64,000 nucleotides of DNA from Paenibacillus pinihumi DSM 23905 = JCM 16419. Its GTDB lineage: Bacteria > Bacillota > Bacilli > Paenibacillales > Paenibacillaceae. The notes under the pieces are model-generated. The model worked only from the letters and a program-made list of their open reading frames with translations. It did not search any database and was not told where the DNA came from. The position numbers and the translations under genes were made by a program. Where the stretch lies: NCBI RefSeq assembly GCF_000422505.1, contig NZ_AULX01000020.1:1-64000 (forward strand). Direction: 5' to 3'. Below, one piece after another: positions 8,290 to 16,590 of this stretch; position 1 is the first letter of the stretch, and each line of letters begins with the position of its first letter.

Positions 8290-8865
8290 TTAGATCCTCA
8301 GTGCGCCGCGGAAGCCTCTTGCAGCATAGTAGGATTCTGCTCCATTGTGGTACACAAAGACTGTGTCATAGCGGCGGTCGCAAAAAATGGCCCCGCCGAG
8401 TTTGCGGATATTAGCAGGCGTGATGACCCAGCTCGATGTTTTTGTATCAAAATTGCCAAGCTTCTGCAGCTCCCGGTATTGTTCTTCAGTCAGAAGCTCA
8501 ATGCCCATTTCAGCTGCCATTTCAATCGCATCATTTTTGGGTTTATGTTCTTTCCTGGACTCCAGCGCTTCACGGTCGTAACAAATACTTCTGCGCCCTT
8601 TAGGACTTTCCGCTGAACAATCATAAAAGATATATTCACCCGTCTTACTGTCATGGCCAACAACATCCGGCTCTCCGGAAGTTATTTCCATTTGATGAAG
8701 CGACCATAGCTTTTCAGAATTTGCTGCGAGCTTTGCCTGTACATCAGCCCATTCAAGACCTTCATGACGGTTCATGTTTTTCTCAAAACGGGCTTTCAAT
8801 GACTTAAGTAGTTTTTCATGCTCTTCCGGTAACAGCTCCTTGCCGCTATCGCTTTTTTTACTCAT
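8290..8865 (-). CDS. DUF4256 domain-containing protein
   Basis: A 191-residue protein matching the DUF4256 family pattern: KSLKARFEKNMNRHEGLEW near the N-terminus, a central GEPDVVGHDSKTGEYIFYDC, SPKGRRSICYDREALESRK, and the C-terminal GGAIFCDRRYDTVFVYHNGA with the conserved YYAARGFRG end. The function is unknown; the family is widespread in bacteria. The ATG at 8865 is chosen because AAAGGAG lies eight bases upstream; an in-frame ATG at 8871 would be only two bases from that site. It is probably a stand-alone gene. Confidence 0.85.
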   Translation of the reverse strand: MSKKSDSGKELLPEEHEKLLKSLKARFEKNMNRHEGLEWADVQAKLAANSEKLWSLHQMEITSGEPDVVGHDSKTGEYIFYDCSAESPKGRRSICYDREALESRKEHKPKNDAIEMAAEMGIELLTEEQYRELQKLGNFDTKTSSWVITPANIRKLGGAIFCDRRYDTVFVYHNGAESYYAARGFRGALRI

Positions 8866-9144
8866 GTTCATTTCTCCTTTCAAGATTTGTTGTTATCTAA
8901 TTCTATCATTAAGACTACTGCTTTCAAAGAAGTGTCTTCTTGTTGCTTTTCGTGAAGCGGATTCAAATCGGGCAACAAGCTTTTTCCAAAAATAAGATAG
9001 AATTTCTGATCACAGTTCAAAAAGACACGGAAAAACAATTCCGCGCCTTTCAGAAGCAATTACGTTGTTGTAGTTACTTTCTCTTGTTATCCAAAATACA
9101 GATATTCACCTCTAGGGAGCACTTTATATGAATATGAATCAAAA
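8866..9144. other. Intergenic stretch without recognisable gene
   Basis: AT-rich spacer between the DUF4256 gene and the DUF1259 pair. It presumably contains the promoter for the former. A 63-codon plus-strand frame at 8940-9131 has no ribosome site or recognisable sequence and was not called. Confidence 0.5.
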
Positions 9145-9567
9145 TTAACCTAAGAAAGCAATAGACCGTTTCACTTTCCTTGCAAATGCAATGGGATTAT
9201 CGATCGACTCCCAGTGAATATACATAAGACGCGGGTTCTCAAACAGCCAATGATTATGGACTGCTGTTACTTTGATCCCGTTCTTACGAAGGTTTGACAG
9301 CAATTGATTAACTTGATTCTGGAAGAGGGCGGTTTCCCCTAAACAGAGTGCGCGGCCTGAACTGTCCAGTGATTCAAACGAGAACAGCTGATAACGAACT
9401 AATGGTGATGTGGTACGTCTTCCTAAAATTGTCGCGTTTATCTTTCTATTTCTGGAAACAAAACAAACTGGACCTTTTGTAATTTCATGTTCTGTTCCAC
9501 CTAAAATCGTTGAGAATTGGTTACATAGTTTTTTAAAACGAGGACTTGCTTTCACTTGAGCTACCAT
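9145..9567 (-). CDS. DUF1259 (LppY/LpqO-like) protein, copy 1
   Basis: This 140-residue protein is one half-module of the DUF1259 family. Characteristic segments are KGPVCFVSRNRKINATILGR, ALCLGETALFQNQVNQLLSN, KVTAVHNHWLFENPRLMYIH and WESIDNPIAFA. The conserved HNHWL...IHWE histidines suggest a metal- or ligand-binding fold, though no biochemical role is established. Mycobacterial members are lipoproteins with two such modules, whereas here each gene encodes a single module without a signal peptide. It is downstream of and paralogous to the neighbour at 9622-10041, with clear identity over the whole length, so the pair arose by tandem duplication. Confidence 0.85.
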   Translation of the reverse strand: MVAQVKASPRFKKLCNQFSTILGGTEHEITKGPVCFVSRNRKINATILGRRTTSPLVRYQLFSFESLDSSGRALCLGETALFQNQVNQLLSNLRKNGIKVTAVHNHWLFENPRLMYIHWESIDNPIAFARKVKRSIAFLG

Positions 9568-9621
9568 AAGATATCATCCTTTCGTAATATGATATGAATA
9601 CTGTTTCATCGCTTAGCCCCA

Positions 9622-10041
9622 TTAACCCAAAAATGCAATGGATTCCTTCGTTTTTCTAGCAAAAACAATAGGATTCTCAATGGCTTCCCAGTGCAAATAC
9701 ATTAAACGAGGAGTTTCATTTAGCCAGTGATTGTGAAGCGCAGTCACTTTTATCCCACGTTTACGGAGATTCGATACCAATCGATTAACTTGATTTTGAT
9801 GTACGGCAGTCTCGCCCAAACAAAGTGCGCGACCCGACTTATCAAGAGATTCAAACGAAAACATTTGCATTTGAACCAAAGGGGAATGCGTTCTTCTTCC
9901 CAGGATCGTCGCCTTTAAGTTTGTCATTCGCATGACAAAACAAACCGGACCTTCATCAATTTCCGATTCACCGCCAAGAATTTTTCCGAATTGGGTACAA
10001 AGTCTTTTAAATCGAGGACTAACGCTCACTTTTGCCGCCAT
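9622..10041 (-). CDS. DUF1259 (LppY/LpqO-like) protein, copy 2
   Basis: Paralogue of the adjacent downstream gene, 139 residues, with the same segments: EGPVCFVMRMTNLKATILGR, ALCLGETAVHQNQVNRLVSN, KVTALHNHWLNETPRLMYLH. It starts MAAKVSVSPRFKRLCTQFGK with GAGGAGGC upstream of the ATG. The 54-base gap to copy 1 contains that gene's own ribosome site, so the two are probably co-transcribed. No signal peptide is present, so a cytoplasmic location is inferred. The two copies could form a pseudo-symmetric heterodimer equivalent to the two-module proteins of other bacteria, which is speculation. Confidence 0.85.
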   Translation of the reverse strand: MAAKVSVSPRFKRLCTQFGKILGGESEIDEGPVCFVMRMTNLKATILGRRTHSPLVQMQMFSFESLDKSGRALCLGETAVHQNQVNRLVSNLRKRGIKVTALHNHWLNETPRLMYLHWEAIENPIVFARKTKESIAFLG

Positions 10042-10235
10042 ATAAAGCCTCCTCTAATTATTTTCGAATAGTTTATGATCAGAGAAGTAAAGGTGTATGG
10101 GTAAAACACCATGGTACAAGTATAAGGTGTAACTTTAGGCTCCAATCACGCCATTAACTAAGTCAGTCCGTCCGCTTGCTCCGTTTGCAGCCTCCTCTAA
10201 AAATCTAAGTGTTATTGCTGTCTCTCGTTTCTCCA

Positions 10236-10287
10236 AAAAAGAAAAAGCCGAGGGGAAATCAGGTCAAACCTGAATTTCGTCGGCTTT
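10236..10287 (-). terminator. Long hairpin terminator, minus strand
   Basis: AAAGCCGA (10244-10251) pairs with TCGGCTTT (10280-10287), and an inner AAATCAGGT/ACCTGAATTT stem continues it. On the minus strand the hairpin is followed by TTTTCTTTTTT, so it most likely terminates transcription of the AraC gene at 10485-11366. Confidence 0.75.
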
Positions 10288-10484
10288 GTGGTAATCCACT
10301 TAAATGTCCATTCGCACCGCAGTATTAGAGGAATATTCCCGGTCTAATCAAACACTCTCATCATACGCTAATAACCTGAAGTGGATAAATAGGGAACAAA
10401 AATATAATCATATTGATACCGTTGAAGAATGGATTCTGTCATCGAACGGGCAACCTCGAAAACGGCGTACATTACTCAATGAAA

Positions 10485-11366
10485 TCAACCCTTTAAACTC
10501 CGATATTCTTTAGGCGTCTTATTATAATGTTTTTTAAAAGACTGAATGAAGTGATTAACATGATTGAAACCGACTCTATTAGCTACTTCTGTTATTGTAA
10601 ATTCAGCAGAGTTTAATAACTCAGCACTTTTTTTGATCCGGTACTTAATTAAATAGTCATAAGGAGTCATATGAAGTGTTTTCTTAAAACTTCGGGTGCA
10701 CTCCGAAACACTAAGATGTGCAGCATCAGCTATTTCTTGTAAAGACAAGTTATTCGCATAGTTTTGATGGATATAACTGATGATTAGTTGAATACGTTCT
10801 TGCTGCTGTTTGATGTGTTTAGGCGATTCCACCGTATCCAGGGAAATATTTGTTATCATAATCAACCATAACTGTACGGTCATAATAGAAACCTCATATT
10901 CCCAGCCCCAGTGTCCTTTAACGTTGAACTTATCCTTTAGCCCCCAGAGGATCTCCAACATCTTACTTTCCCATTCTGTCCCCGGTCTGATTATTAGCGG
11001 CAAAAATAAAGAGTTCGTATAAGGAAGCACATAATTTTTTTCCATATTACTGTCTGAATAAAAAGCAAGTAGCTTCTCCGGAAAATTAAAGCTTACATAT
11101 TCACTATTTTTAACAACTTGTTTGGATACGTGCAATGCTCCTTTATTTATAAAAATAGCATGTCCAGCTTCCAGCTCATGAGTTACACCATTGACTTGCA
11201 TAACAATCTTCCCTTCAGTAACCAAAGTAAACTGAAGTTCTTCATGCCAGTGTAATTCATTAAAGCCTCTCCCCTGTGGAATGCACGTTAATGAGGTTAT
11301 GGTATACATGGCATAAGGAAAAGACATATCGGGATAATGATTGATCTCATGCAGTTTATTAGCCAA
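10485..11366 (-). CDS. AraC family transcriptional regulator
   Basis: A 293-residue regulator. The N-terminal cupin-like sensor (about 1-165) carries ELHWHEELQFTLVTEGKIVM and GHAIFINKGALHVSK. The C-terminal AraC DNA-binding region (about 190-293) has two helix-turn-helices: NNLSLQEIADAAHLSVSECT and TITEVANRVGFNHVNHFIQS, ending in the typical KKHYNKTPKEYR. The TTG at 11366 is used, with GAAAGGGGG six bases upstream. It is divergent from the DMT transporter at 11520, so local control of that gene is likely. The ligand is unknown. Confidence 0.9.
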   Translation of the reverse strand: MANKLHEINHYPDMSFPYAMYTITSLTCIPQGRGFNELHWHEELQFTLVTEGKIVMQVNGVTHELEAGHAIFINKGALHVSKQVVKNSEYVSFNFPEKLLAFYSDSNMEKNYVLPYTNSLFLPLIIRPGTEWESKMLEILWGLKDKFNVKGHWGWEYEVSIMTVQLWLIMITNISLDTVESPKHIKQQQERIQLIISYIHQNYANNLSLQEIADAAHLSVSECTRSFKKTLHMTPYDYLIKYRIKKSAELLNSAEFTITEVANRVGFNHVNHFIQSFKKHYNKTPKEYRSLKG

Positions 11367-11519
11367 ATAGATCCCCCTTTCAAATATGACGATATATCTA
11401 TACTTTATAAGGATATTCTTGCAGAATTATAGTAATGATGATGGTATTATTATATCCTGTTAAGTGTTCCAAATGATATAGGCCTACACAGAAACCAAAC
11501 ATATAAGAAAGAGGTAACC
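11367..11519. promoter_or_regulatory. Divergent promoter region between AraC regulator and EamA transporter
   Basis: A 153-base AT-rich intergenic region separates the two divergent genes and must contain both promoters and probably the AraC binding sites. I cannot single out convincing -35/-10 pairs or direct repeats. Confidence 0.4.
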
Positions 11520-12419
11520 ATGAAATTAAATCATTCCAACACGGTAGTCCATCCATATATTTTGCTATTTATAAGTATTCTTGCTATTGCCATTTCATCA
11601 ATTATGATTAAATCATCAAATACGCCCCCGTCCGTTGCAGGAATGTATAGATTATATATAACTGTACTAATCATGCTTCCTTTTGTGTCATGGAAAAGGC
11701 TTAGATTATCGCGATTAACTCTGAGTGACTGGAGCCTTGTTTTATCGGCAGGATTTTTTCTCGGATTGCATTTTTTATTTTGGATGGAATCTTTATCTTA
11801 CACATCGGTAGCAAGCTCAATGGTTATTTTGACCCTACAACCCCTGTTTGTAATGATTGGGTCCTATTATATGTTTAAAGAACGAGTAAATAAACGAATG
11901 GTGTTAAGCATGATAGCGGCCGTATTCGGTTCTATCATTATAGCTTGGGGAGATATAGGAGTCTCAAGAGAAGCATTGATCGGAGATGCACTTTCATTAT
12001 TGGGGACTGTTTCGATTGCTGCTTATATGCTGGCAGGACAAAAAGTGAGCCATAAAATACCGGCTAATGTATACAGCGTTATTGTATTTTTCATTGGTGG
12101 CAGCGTCATGCTGATATACAGCCTCATGAACAATGCTTCTTTGACAGATTATAGTTCCTCTGACTGGATGTATTTCGTTTTACTTGCCATAATTCCCACT
12201 ATATTTGGACATTTTATATTTAATATGCTGCTAAAATCAATCGGTGCAACTACTGTTTCTGTTGGCGTTATAGGTGAACCTGTGCTTGCAATCATTCTTG
12301 CATACTTTATCTTGGGCGAAGCTGTCACCGCTTCTCAAATCATTGGAGGATTTTTGGCGATAGCGGGAATGGGATTTTATTTTTGGGTTAAGTCTAAAGA
12401 TCACTCTCGCTCATTTTAA
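11520..12419 (+). CDS. EamA/DMT superfamily transporter
   Basis: A 299-residue membrane protein with about ten hydrophobic segments in two EamA repeats. Repeat 1 includes SSIMIKSSNTPPSVAGMYRL, WMESLSYTSVASSMVI and TLQPLFVMIGSYYMFKERV; repeat 2 ends IGATTVSVGVIGEPVLAIIL and YFILGEAVTASQIIGGFLAI. Members export metabolites or amino acids, or import small solutes; the substrate is not predictable. The ATG has a GAAAGAGG site. The gene is divergent from an AraC regulator and followed by a hairpin terminator. Confidence 0.9.
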   Translation: MKLNHSNTVVHPYILLFISILAIAISSIMIKSSNTPPSVAGMYRLYITVLIMLPFVSWKRLRLSRLTLSDWSLVLSAGFFLGLHFLFWMESLSYTSVASSMVILTLQPLFVMIGSYYMFKERVNKRMVLSMIAAVFGSIIIAWGDIGVSREALIGDALSLLGTVSIAAYMLAGQKVSHKIPANVYSVIVFFIGGSVMLIYSLMNNASLTDYSSSDWMYFVLLAIIPTIFGHFIFNMLLKSIGATTVSVGVIGEPVLAIILAYFILGEAVTASQIIGGFLAIAGMGFYFWVKSKDHSRSF

Positions 12420-12428
12420 TAAGCCCAG

Positions 12429-12458
12429 GGCAGCCAATTATTAGGCTGCCTTCTGTTG
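12429..12458 (+). terminator. Terminator after the EamA gene
   Basis: GGCAGCC at 12429-12435 pairs with GGCTGCC at 12444-12450, followed by TTCTGTTGT. Confidence 0.7.
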
Positions 12459-12516
12459 TAAAATTCATTGGGGGCAATTAAGTTTCAATGATTCTAAAGA
12501 AAAAGTTGTTTGTTTT

Positions 12517-13086
12517 TTATAACGTACTAAGCCGGAGTTCATAAAAATACTGCACAATGGGATGCTTTAACTTCATCTTATCGGACATGCTTAAAATTCG
12601 CTTTTTCCCAACTCGTCTATCTACCAAAGCTAGAATATTCAACAAAATATCCTTGCTCTCTATACTTTCCTCTATCGAGGCAGATAAAAACTTGGTAGCT
12701 ACAACTGCAAAGTTCGATTTACTAAGTGTTGACTGTGCTGACAAGAGCTCCTTTGCCAATTCAGATCGTTTTTTACTTGCAGCCATTACTTTTAGACGAT
12801 CCTCAGGAACTTTCCCATTCATAGCTGTTCTGACGGCTTCGATTTCTTCATCGCTGACAGGAATCTGAATTTCGGAATCTGTCTTAACTTCCTGCTCCGT
12901 CTGATACCATTTGATCAAGGTGGTTGCATCACTCATATTAAGTATGTTTTTTTTGTCTAGCGAAATATAACAAATCCCCGCTTTATCAGGTAAGTAACGG
13001 TAGCTGGTTGAACGATATTCCACCCTTCCATATAACGCAGGACTAAGAAAACTCTCCAGATTTTGCTTCATTTTGCTCCAGGACAT
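12517..13086 (-). CDS. SF0329 family protein
   Basis: A 189-residue protein beginning MSWSKMKQNLESFLSPALYG, recognised as the SF0329 family of unknown function from RSTSYRYLPDKAGICYISLD, KNILNMSDATTLIKWYQTEQ, LSKSNFAVVATKFLSASIEE and the C-terminal HPIVQYFYELRLSTL. The ATG at 13086 follows GAGGAGG; the frame is open for another 20 codons upstream but lacks an initiation signal. The protein is soluble, and sequence alone gives no enzymatic motif. A 42-base copy of its 5' end, including the ribosome site and first codons, is found at 14251-14292. Confidence 0.85.
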   Translation of the reverse strand: MSWSKMKQNLESFLSPALYGRVEYRSTSYRYLPDKAGICYISLDKKNILNMSDATTLIKWYQTEQEVKTDSEIQIPVSDEEIEAVRTAMNGKVPEDRLKVMAASKKRSELAKELLSAQSTLSKSNFAVVATKFLSASIEESIESKDILLNILALVDRRVGKKRILSMSDKMKLKHPIVQYFYELRLSTL

Positions 13087-13238
13087 GTAATCCTCCTCGT
13101 TTATTTTTATCGGCTCAAAACCGAAATTAGCAGTTGACGAATGCAAGTGAACGTAGAATGTAGTAGATAAAATGGAAAAACATCTGTAAATCCAGTATTG
13201 TTGTAAGTCCTACCCCACAACAAAATAGGGATTAACAG

Positions 13239-13471
13239 ATGCCAATCCAGTATACCAACGAACTGCCCGGATTACCAGAGCTACAACTTGATAAATTTGT
13301 CGTCGTAAATGAGCAAGAGGTTCATCAAGTTCGACTGTTGTCAATGTGATGATCTCATGTCGTAATAGCAGTTGGGTTGACAATCTCAATAACGGTAATG
13401 TCACATATATTAATGTAGGCGTAGATGGCTATGCTGATACCAGAAGTGATATGATTTATGCGGGAGTTTAA
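13239..13471 (+). pseudogene. Two short coding remnants, possible transposase start and secreted-protein end
   Basis: The plus strand at 13239-13349 reads MPIQYTNELPGLPELQLDKF and continues to a stop after 36 codons, suggestive of the start of an ISL3-like transposase. Overlapping it by one base, 13349-13471 reads to a tail NNGNVTYINVGVDGYADTRS before a stop, which looks like the end of an unrelated, possibly extracellular protein. Neither piece is a plausible whole gene. The family assignments are tentative and I regard the stretch as debris. Confidence 0.35.
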
Positions 13472-13564
13472 GCAGTATTAACCTGCACCTCGTATGGAAA
13501 GTGTACAGTTGACAATTTACTTAAACATTCAACATGATAAACAAAATAAGCGAGGTATTGAAGG

Positions 13565-14089
13565 ATGGTTAAAAAAAATCTTTTTACTGGTTTCACAACT
13601 ACACTATTCCTTATTATCCTGATCATTAATTGTGTCATTGGCTACTATTCGAACGCTATTAACTCACAATTAATCATTATTTCGTTTTTTGCTACCTGTG
13701 TAATTACATATGTGAACGTAATATTATTCAAAAAGACGCTTAGATATCAGATGTCCGCTCTACTTACAAGTTTATTAGCGCTAATCATTTTAGTGATGAT
13801 TACATTTTCTCAGTCACCAAGATATACATACATTGAAGCAAAAGATATTGTAGTAAATGATTTAACTGACGATAGCACCTTTAAATACATAGATTCAAGC
13901 ACTAAAACAATCCGGTCTGCCCAAAACTTAAATTTCTTCATCAACAAAGGATATGTCATTCATTTACTTGTAAATGAGGAAAGTAAATCTTTCTTTTTCA
14001 ATCCGATTAACGGCAATTATATAGAAATATTAGAGAATGTAAATATTACATTCTCTAATCAGAGTGTCGAGAAACCCCCGTTTTTTTAA
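13565..14089 (+). CDS. Hypothetical membrane protein, 174 residues
   Basis: Three or four hydrophobic segments occupy the N-terminal ~85 residues (LFLIILIINCVIGYY, LIIISFFATCVITYVNVILF, LLTSLLALIILVMI), followed by a ~85-residue soluble domain with SSTKTIRSAQNLNFFINKGY. No family is recognised. The last codons run through a perfect 14-base inverted repeat and into the stem of a terminator, so the C-terminus may be recent or truncated. It lies alone between decayed fragments. Confidence 0.55.
   Translation: MVKKNLFTGFTTTLFLIILIINCVIGYYSNAINSQLIIISFFATCVITYVNVILFKKTLRYQMSALLTSLLALIILVMITFSQSPRYTYIEAKDIVVNDLTDDSTFKYIDSSTKTIRSAQNLNFFINKGYVIHLLVNEESKSFFFNPINGNYIEILENVNITFSNQSVEKPPFF
14029..14059. 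repeat. Perfect 14-bp inverted repeat with 3-base loop
   Basis: ATTAGAGAATGTAA (14029-14042) is exactly complementary to TTACATTCTCTAAT (14046-14059). It sits inside the last codons of the upstream membrane protein gene, ten bases before a separate terminator hairpin. Confidence 0.8.
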
Positions 14090-14110
14090 AACGTTGGGTT
14101 TCTCTTTTGT
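14069..14110 (+). terminator. Terminator overlapping the 3' end of the membrane protein gene
   Basis: GAGAAACCC at 14069-14077 pairs with GGGTTTCTC at 14096-14104, followed by TTTTGTTTTTTG. The stop codon at 14087-14089 lies within the loop. Confidence 0.75.
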
Positions 14111-14250
14111 TTTTTGAGCGTTCAGGAGGCGAACGAGAGGTGGGACATCCCCTTCATCCTCCCTTCTCGAGGTGGAGGGCGGTCTTTCGCTTGAATATGC
14201 ACACGATAAAGCAACGCCACAACTGCTGCCATAATACATGGCGATCGGAT

Positions 14251-14292
14251 CCAGATTCTGCTTCATTTTACTCCAGGACATGTAATCCTCCT
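14251..14292 (-). pseudogene. Duplicated 5' end of an SF0329 gene
   Basis: These 42 bases match 13056-13097 with two mismatches. They carry AGGAGGATTAC, the ATG and the codons for MSWSKMKQNL before the similarity stops. It is the remnant of a second SF0329 copy, or a duplication or recombination footprint. Confidence 0.75.
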
Positions 14293-14520
14293 TAACGCTA
14301 CAATACCATTGGTGAACATACCGGCAATCAGCTCCACCTTGTTCGGATAGGTAACAAAATCACCTGCCGCGTGGATACCCGGAATATTGGTAAGCATTTG
14401 GTCATCTACCTGCATGTTCCACTCGTGCATATTAAGCCCCCAATTACGGATCGGACTGTAATCGCACCTCATCCCGTGACTGACGACCACCAACAACGGT
14501 AACATGCTCATTCTGCTTAA
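14286..14520 (-). pseudogene. Decayed NAD(P)/FAD-dependent reductase, C-terminal remnant
   Basis: The minus strand encodes VVSHGMRCDYSPIRNWGLNM, VDDQMLTNIPGIHAAGDFVT and YPNKVELIAGMFTNGIVALR in one frame. This is the typical second FAD-binding (TNIPGIxAAGD) region of YumC-type ferredoxin/thioredoxin-reductase-like flavoproteins. The N-terminal Rossmann part and the true end are missing and the frame runs directly into the SF0329 fragment. It is therefore a truncated, non-functional copy. Confidence 0.75.
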
Positions 14521-14584
14521 GTTATGCGAAACATTAAATCGCCACAAAAGTGGTGATTTTTGATGACTCGTGCACCTATGTAAC

Positions 14585-15211
14585 TCATTGGATTGAATTC
14601 ATTAACTCATAGAAATATTTGGATTCATTAGTTTTATTGAGACAATACCAGGCATCTAATGTTTTTGAAGAAAACACATCCAAAGCTTTTAAGACATGTA
14701 CAGAAAATTCTAAGGGAGCTATTCCGGATGCAGTGATCAAATTTCCATCAGTTACAGCAGACTGCTTTTGGTAATACTTTTCACCTGTGTAAGTCGGACA
14801 GATCATTTTAAGATATTCCAGATCATTACTTGTATGCCCACATGAATTCAGCAACCCTGCCTGGGCAAGTCCCACTGTAGCACCGCAAATCGCTGCAACT
14901 AATTTATCTTCCTGCAAACATCTCTCAGCAATTTTTAAAATGGGCTGATGTATGGTTTCCGTCCATGTATCTCCACCGGGTAAAATCAATGCATCGACGC
15001 TTCTAATATTGCACTCATCCAGTTTGATGTCAGGCAGTATTTTCAACCCGCCCATTGTTGTTACCAGAGATTTTTCAATTCCTACGGTAACTATTTTTGA
15101 TGGAGCCAGCCCCTGTTTATAATATCTCCCAGAGTTCAGTTCGGCAGTTACGTAACCTGTTTCCCAATCGGACATAGCATCAAACACATAAAGATATACC
15201 GTATTATTCAT
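14585..15211 (-). CDS. DJ-1/PfpI family protein
   Basis: A 208-residue member of the DJ-1/PfpI (class I glutamine amidotransferase-like) superfamily. The nucleophile elbow is AAICGAT, with the cysteine near residue 107, after the LILPGGDTWTETIHQPIL loop. The C-terminal histidine region and VTDGNLITASGIAPLEFS agree with YdeA-type members. Such proteins act as proteases, deglycases or chaperones, or have no known activity, so function is not assigned. The start has AAGGAG eight bases before the ATG. An imperfect inverted repeat at about 15249-15272, upstream of the gene, could be an operator. Confidence 0.85.
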   Translation of the reverse strand: MNNTVYLYVFDAMSDWETGYVTAELNSGRYYKQGLAPSKIVTVGIEKSLVTTMGGLKILPDIKLDECNIRSVDALILPGGDTWTETIHQPILKIAERCLQEDKLVAAICGATVGLAQAGLLNSCGHTSNDLEYLKMICPTYTGEKYYQKQSAVTDGNLITASGIAPLEFSVHVLKALDVFSSKTLDAWYCLNKTNESKYFYELMNSIQ

Positions 15212-15281
15212 TTGTCAGTTCTCCTTATATACATCATCAAGTAACAGCAACCATCCATTAGTAATGAATGGTTATCATGAT

Positions 15282-15328
15282 AATAAAACAACTTCACTGA
15301 CATCTGTTGTCAGTGAAGTTGTTTTATT
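15282..15328. terminator. Bidirectional terminator with perfect 21-bp stem
   Basis: Positions 15282-15302 (AATAAAACAACTTCACTGAC and one more base) are exactly complementary to 15308-15328 with a five-base loop, flanked by A- and T-rich arms. It directly abuts the stop codon of the decayed gene to its right. Confidence 0.85.
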
Positions 15329-15655
15329 TGGTCGTATTCCTCGGCGTACGCACCACTTTTTTCAGTGTCAGCTCTGATTCACGCTTCATTAGCAAGATGT
15401 TCGATATCACCGATCCCGATGTTTCTTTAACCGGATTTTCTTTCGCTGTAATATGACTGGGCTCGACCCGGTACACCTGTACCGGTCCACATGCCGTGAA
15501 ACAACCTCCGGGTCAGCACTCATGACCCGATTCCGTCTTCCCCCTGTTGCACCATGAAAATACAGCTTGTCATTGAACCAAACGAAATTAAGGGAGCAAC
15601 ATAAGGCATTTGACCATCAACCATTCCAAGATTCCCAATTCGGGCTTACTTCAGA
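15324..15655 (-). pseudogene. Decayed FMN-binding split-barrel (pyridoxamine-phosphate-oxidase-like) gene
   Basis: The minus strand encodes, across three frames, LGMVDGQMPYVAPL, then NFVWFNDKLYFHGATGGRRN and VMSADPEV, then CFTACGPVQVYRVEPSHITA through to a stop at 15324-15326. Two single-base deletions (near 15592 and 15512) explain the frame changes: PLNFVW and PEVCFT are restored by adding one base at each. The sequence is typical of NimA/5-nitroimidazole-type split-barrel proteins. The N-terminus is also missing. Confidence 0.8.
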
Positions 15656-15789
15656 AAAGCCTCGATTTTGCTTTTTCTAAGTTAGTATAACAATTAATGG
15701 AGTGAACTAAAAATCCATAATTATGGATTGATAGCAATCCAAAAAAAGAGATTATCATGAGGTCTGTTTTGATGTAAGCCACCCCGCAT

Positions 15790-16590
15790 TCAACTTTTCA
15801 TTACAAATTTCTCAATTGCCACCGCGACTCCATCATTATCATTTGAATCGGTTACGTGGGCTGCACAGTTCTTTAGTTCAATTATCGCGTTGTCCATTGC
15901 GACCGGAAATCCGGACATATGGAAAAGGCCTAAATCGTTAAAGTCATCCCCGAATACCATTACATTTTCTGATTTCACCCCGATATCGCTTAACACCCGT
16001 TGTACAGCTTTTTCCTTTGAAGCTGACTTATGCATAATTTGGACCAATACGCCTTCATCAGTTGCGATTACGTTTACATGATCACTGAACTGCTCGCAAA
16101 TATCCCTCCATGTGCTGCATTCCAGAACCAATATTTTAGTCGGGGAAAGAGTATGAATATAATCTTTATCAACAACCTGGGGTTTCGGATCGTTCGGGCG
16201 AATACCCAATTGAGCGCATTGGGAGTCGGGAACTGGCCTACACGTATACCATAAATCATTAACCTCATATGAAATGATCGACTGGGGCATGCGTAACTCG
16301 ATAAAGGCGTTAATCTGTTGACTAATCTCCATGGGAATACTGATGTGCCGCTCATTTTGTGCAGATTTGCATGTAACTAAAGCACCGTTGTAATAAACCA
16401 TGTAGTCTACAAAAGGGAACATCTTCAAAAATTGATTAGCCGCTCTAGGCGGCCGCGCCGTGGCAATAATAATATGAATGCCAGAATCAAAACATCTTTT
16501 AACAGCTTGATAATTTCTGGGAGAGATCGCTTTATCACTACTGAGCAAAGTTCCGTCCAAGTCCAGTACAATGGCCTGAATATTTGACAT
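15790..16590 (-). CDS. Cof-type HAD-IIB family phosphatase
   Basis: A 266-residue haloacid dehalogenase of subclass IIB. Motif I VLDLDGTLLSSD gives the nucleophile Asp near residue 10. Motif II is IIIATARPP, motif III a Lys in SASKEKAVQRVL near 195, and motif IV VMVFGDDFNDLGLF near 213. Members dephosphorylate sugar phosphates, flavin or pyridoxal phosphates; the substrate is not predictable. The ATG follows AGGAG. It is monocistronic by appearance, with decayed sequence on both sides. Confidence 0.9.
   Translation of the reverse strand: MSNIQAIVLDLDGTLLSSDKAISPRNYQAVKRCFDSGIHIIIATARPPRAANQFLKMFPFVDYMVYYNGALVTCKSAQNERHISIPMEISQQINAFIELRMPQSIISYEVNDLWYTCRPVPDSQCAQLGIRPNDPKPQVVDKDYIHTLSPTKILVLECSTWRDICEQFSDHVNVIATDEGVLVQIMHKSASKEKAVQRVLSDIGVKSENVMVFGDDFNDLGLFHMSGFPVAMDNAIIELKNCAAHVTDSNDNDGVAVAIEKFVMKS

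Noticed and set aside
10304-10513. 69-codon plus-strand frame between the AraC gene and the upstream hairpin
   Set aside because: Weak initiation signal, overlaps the AraC 3' end and resembles no family; kept out of the gene list.
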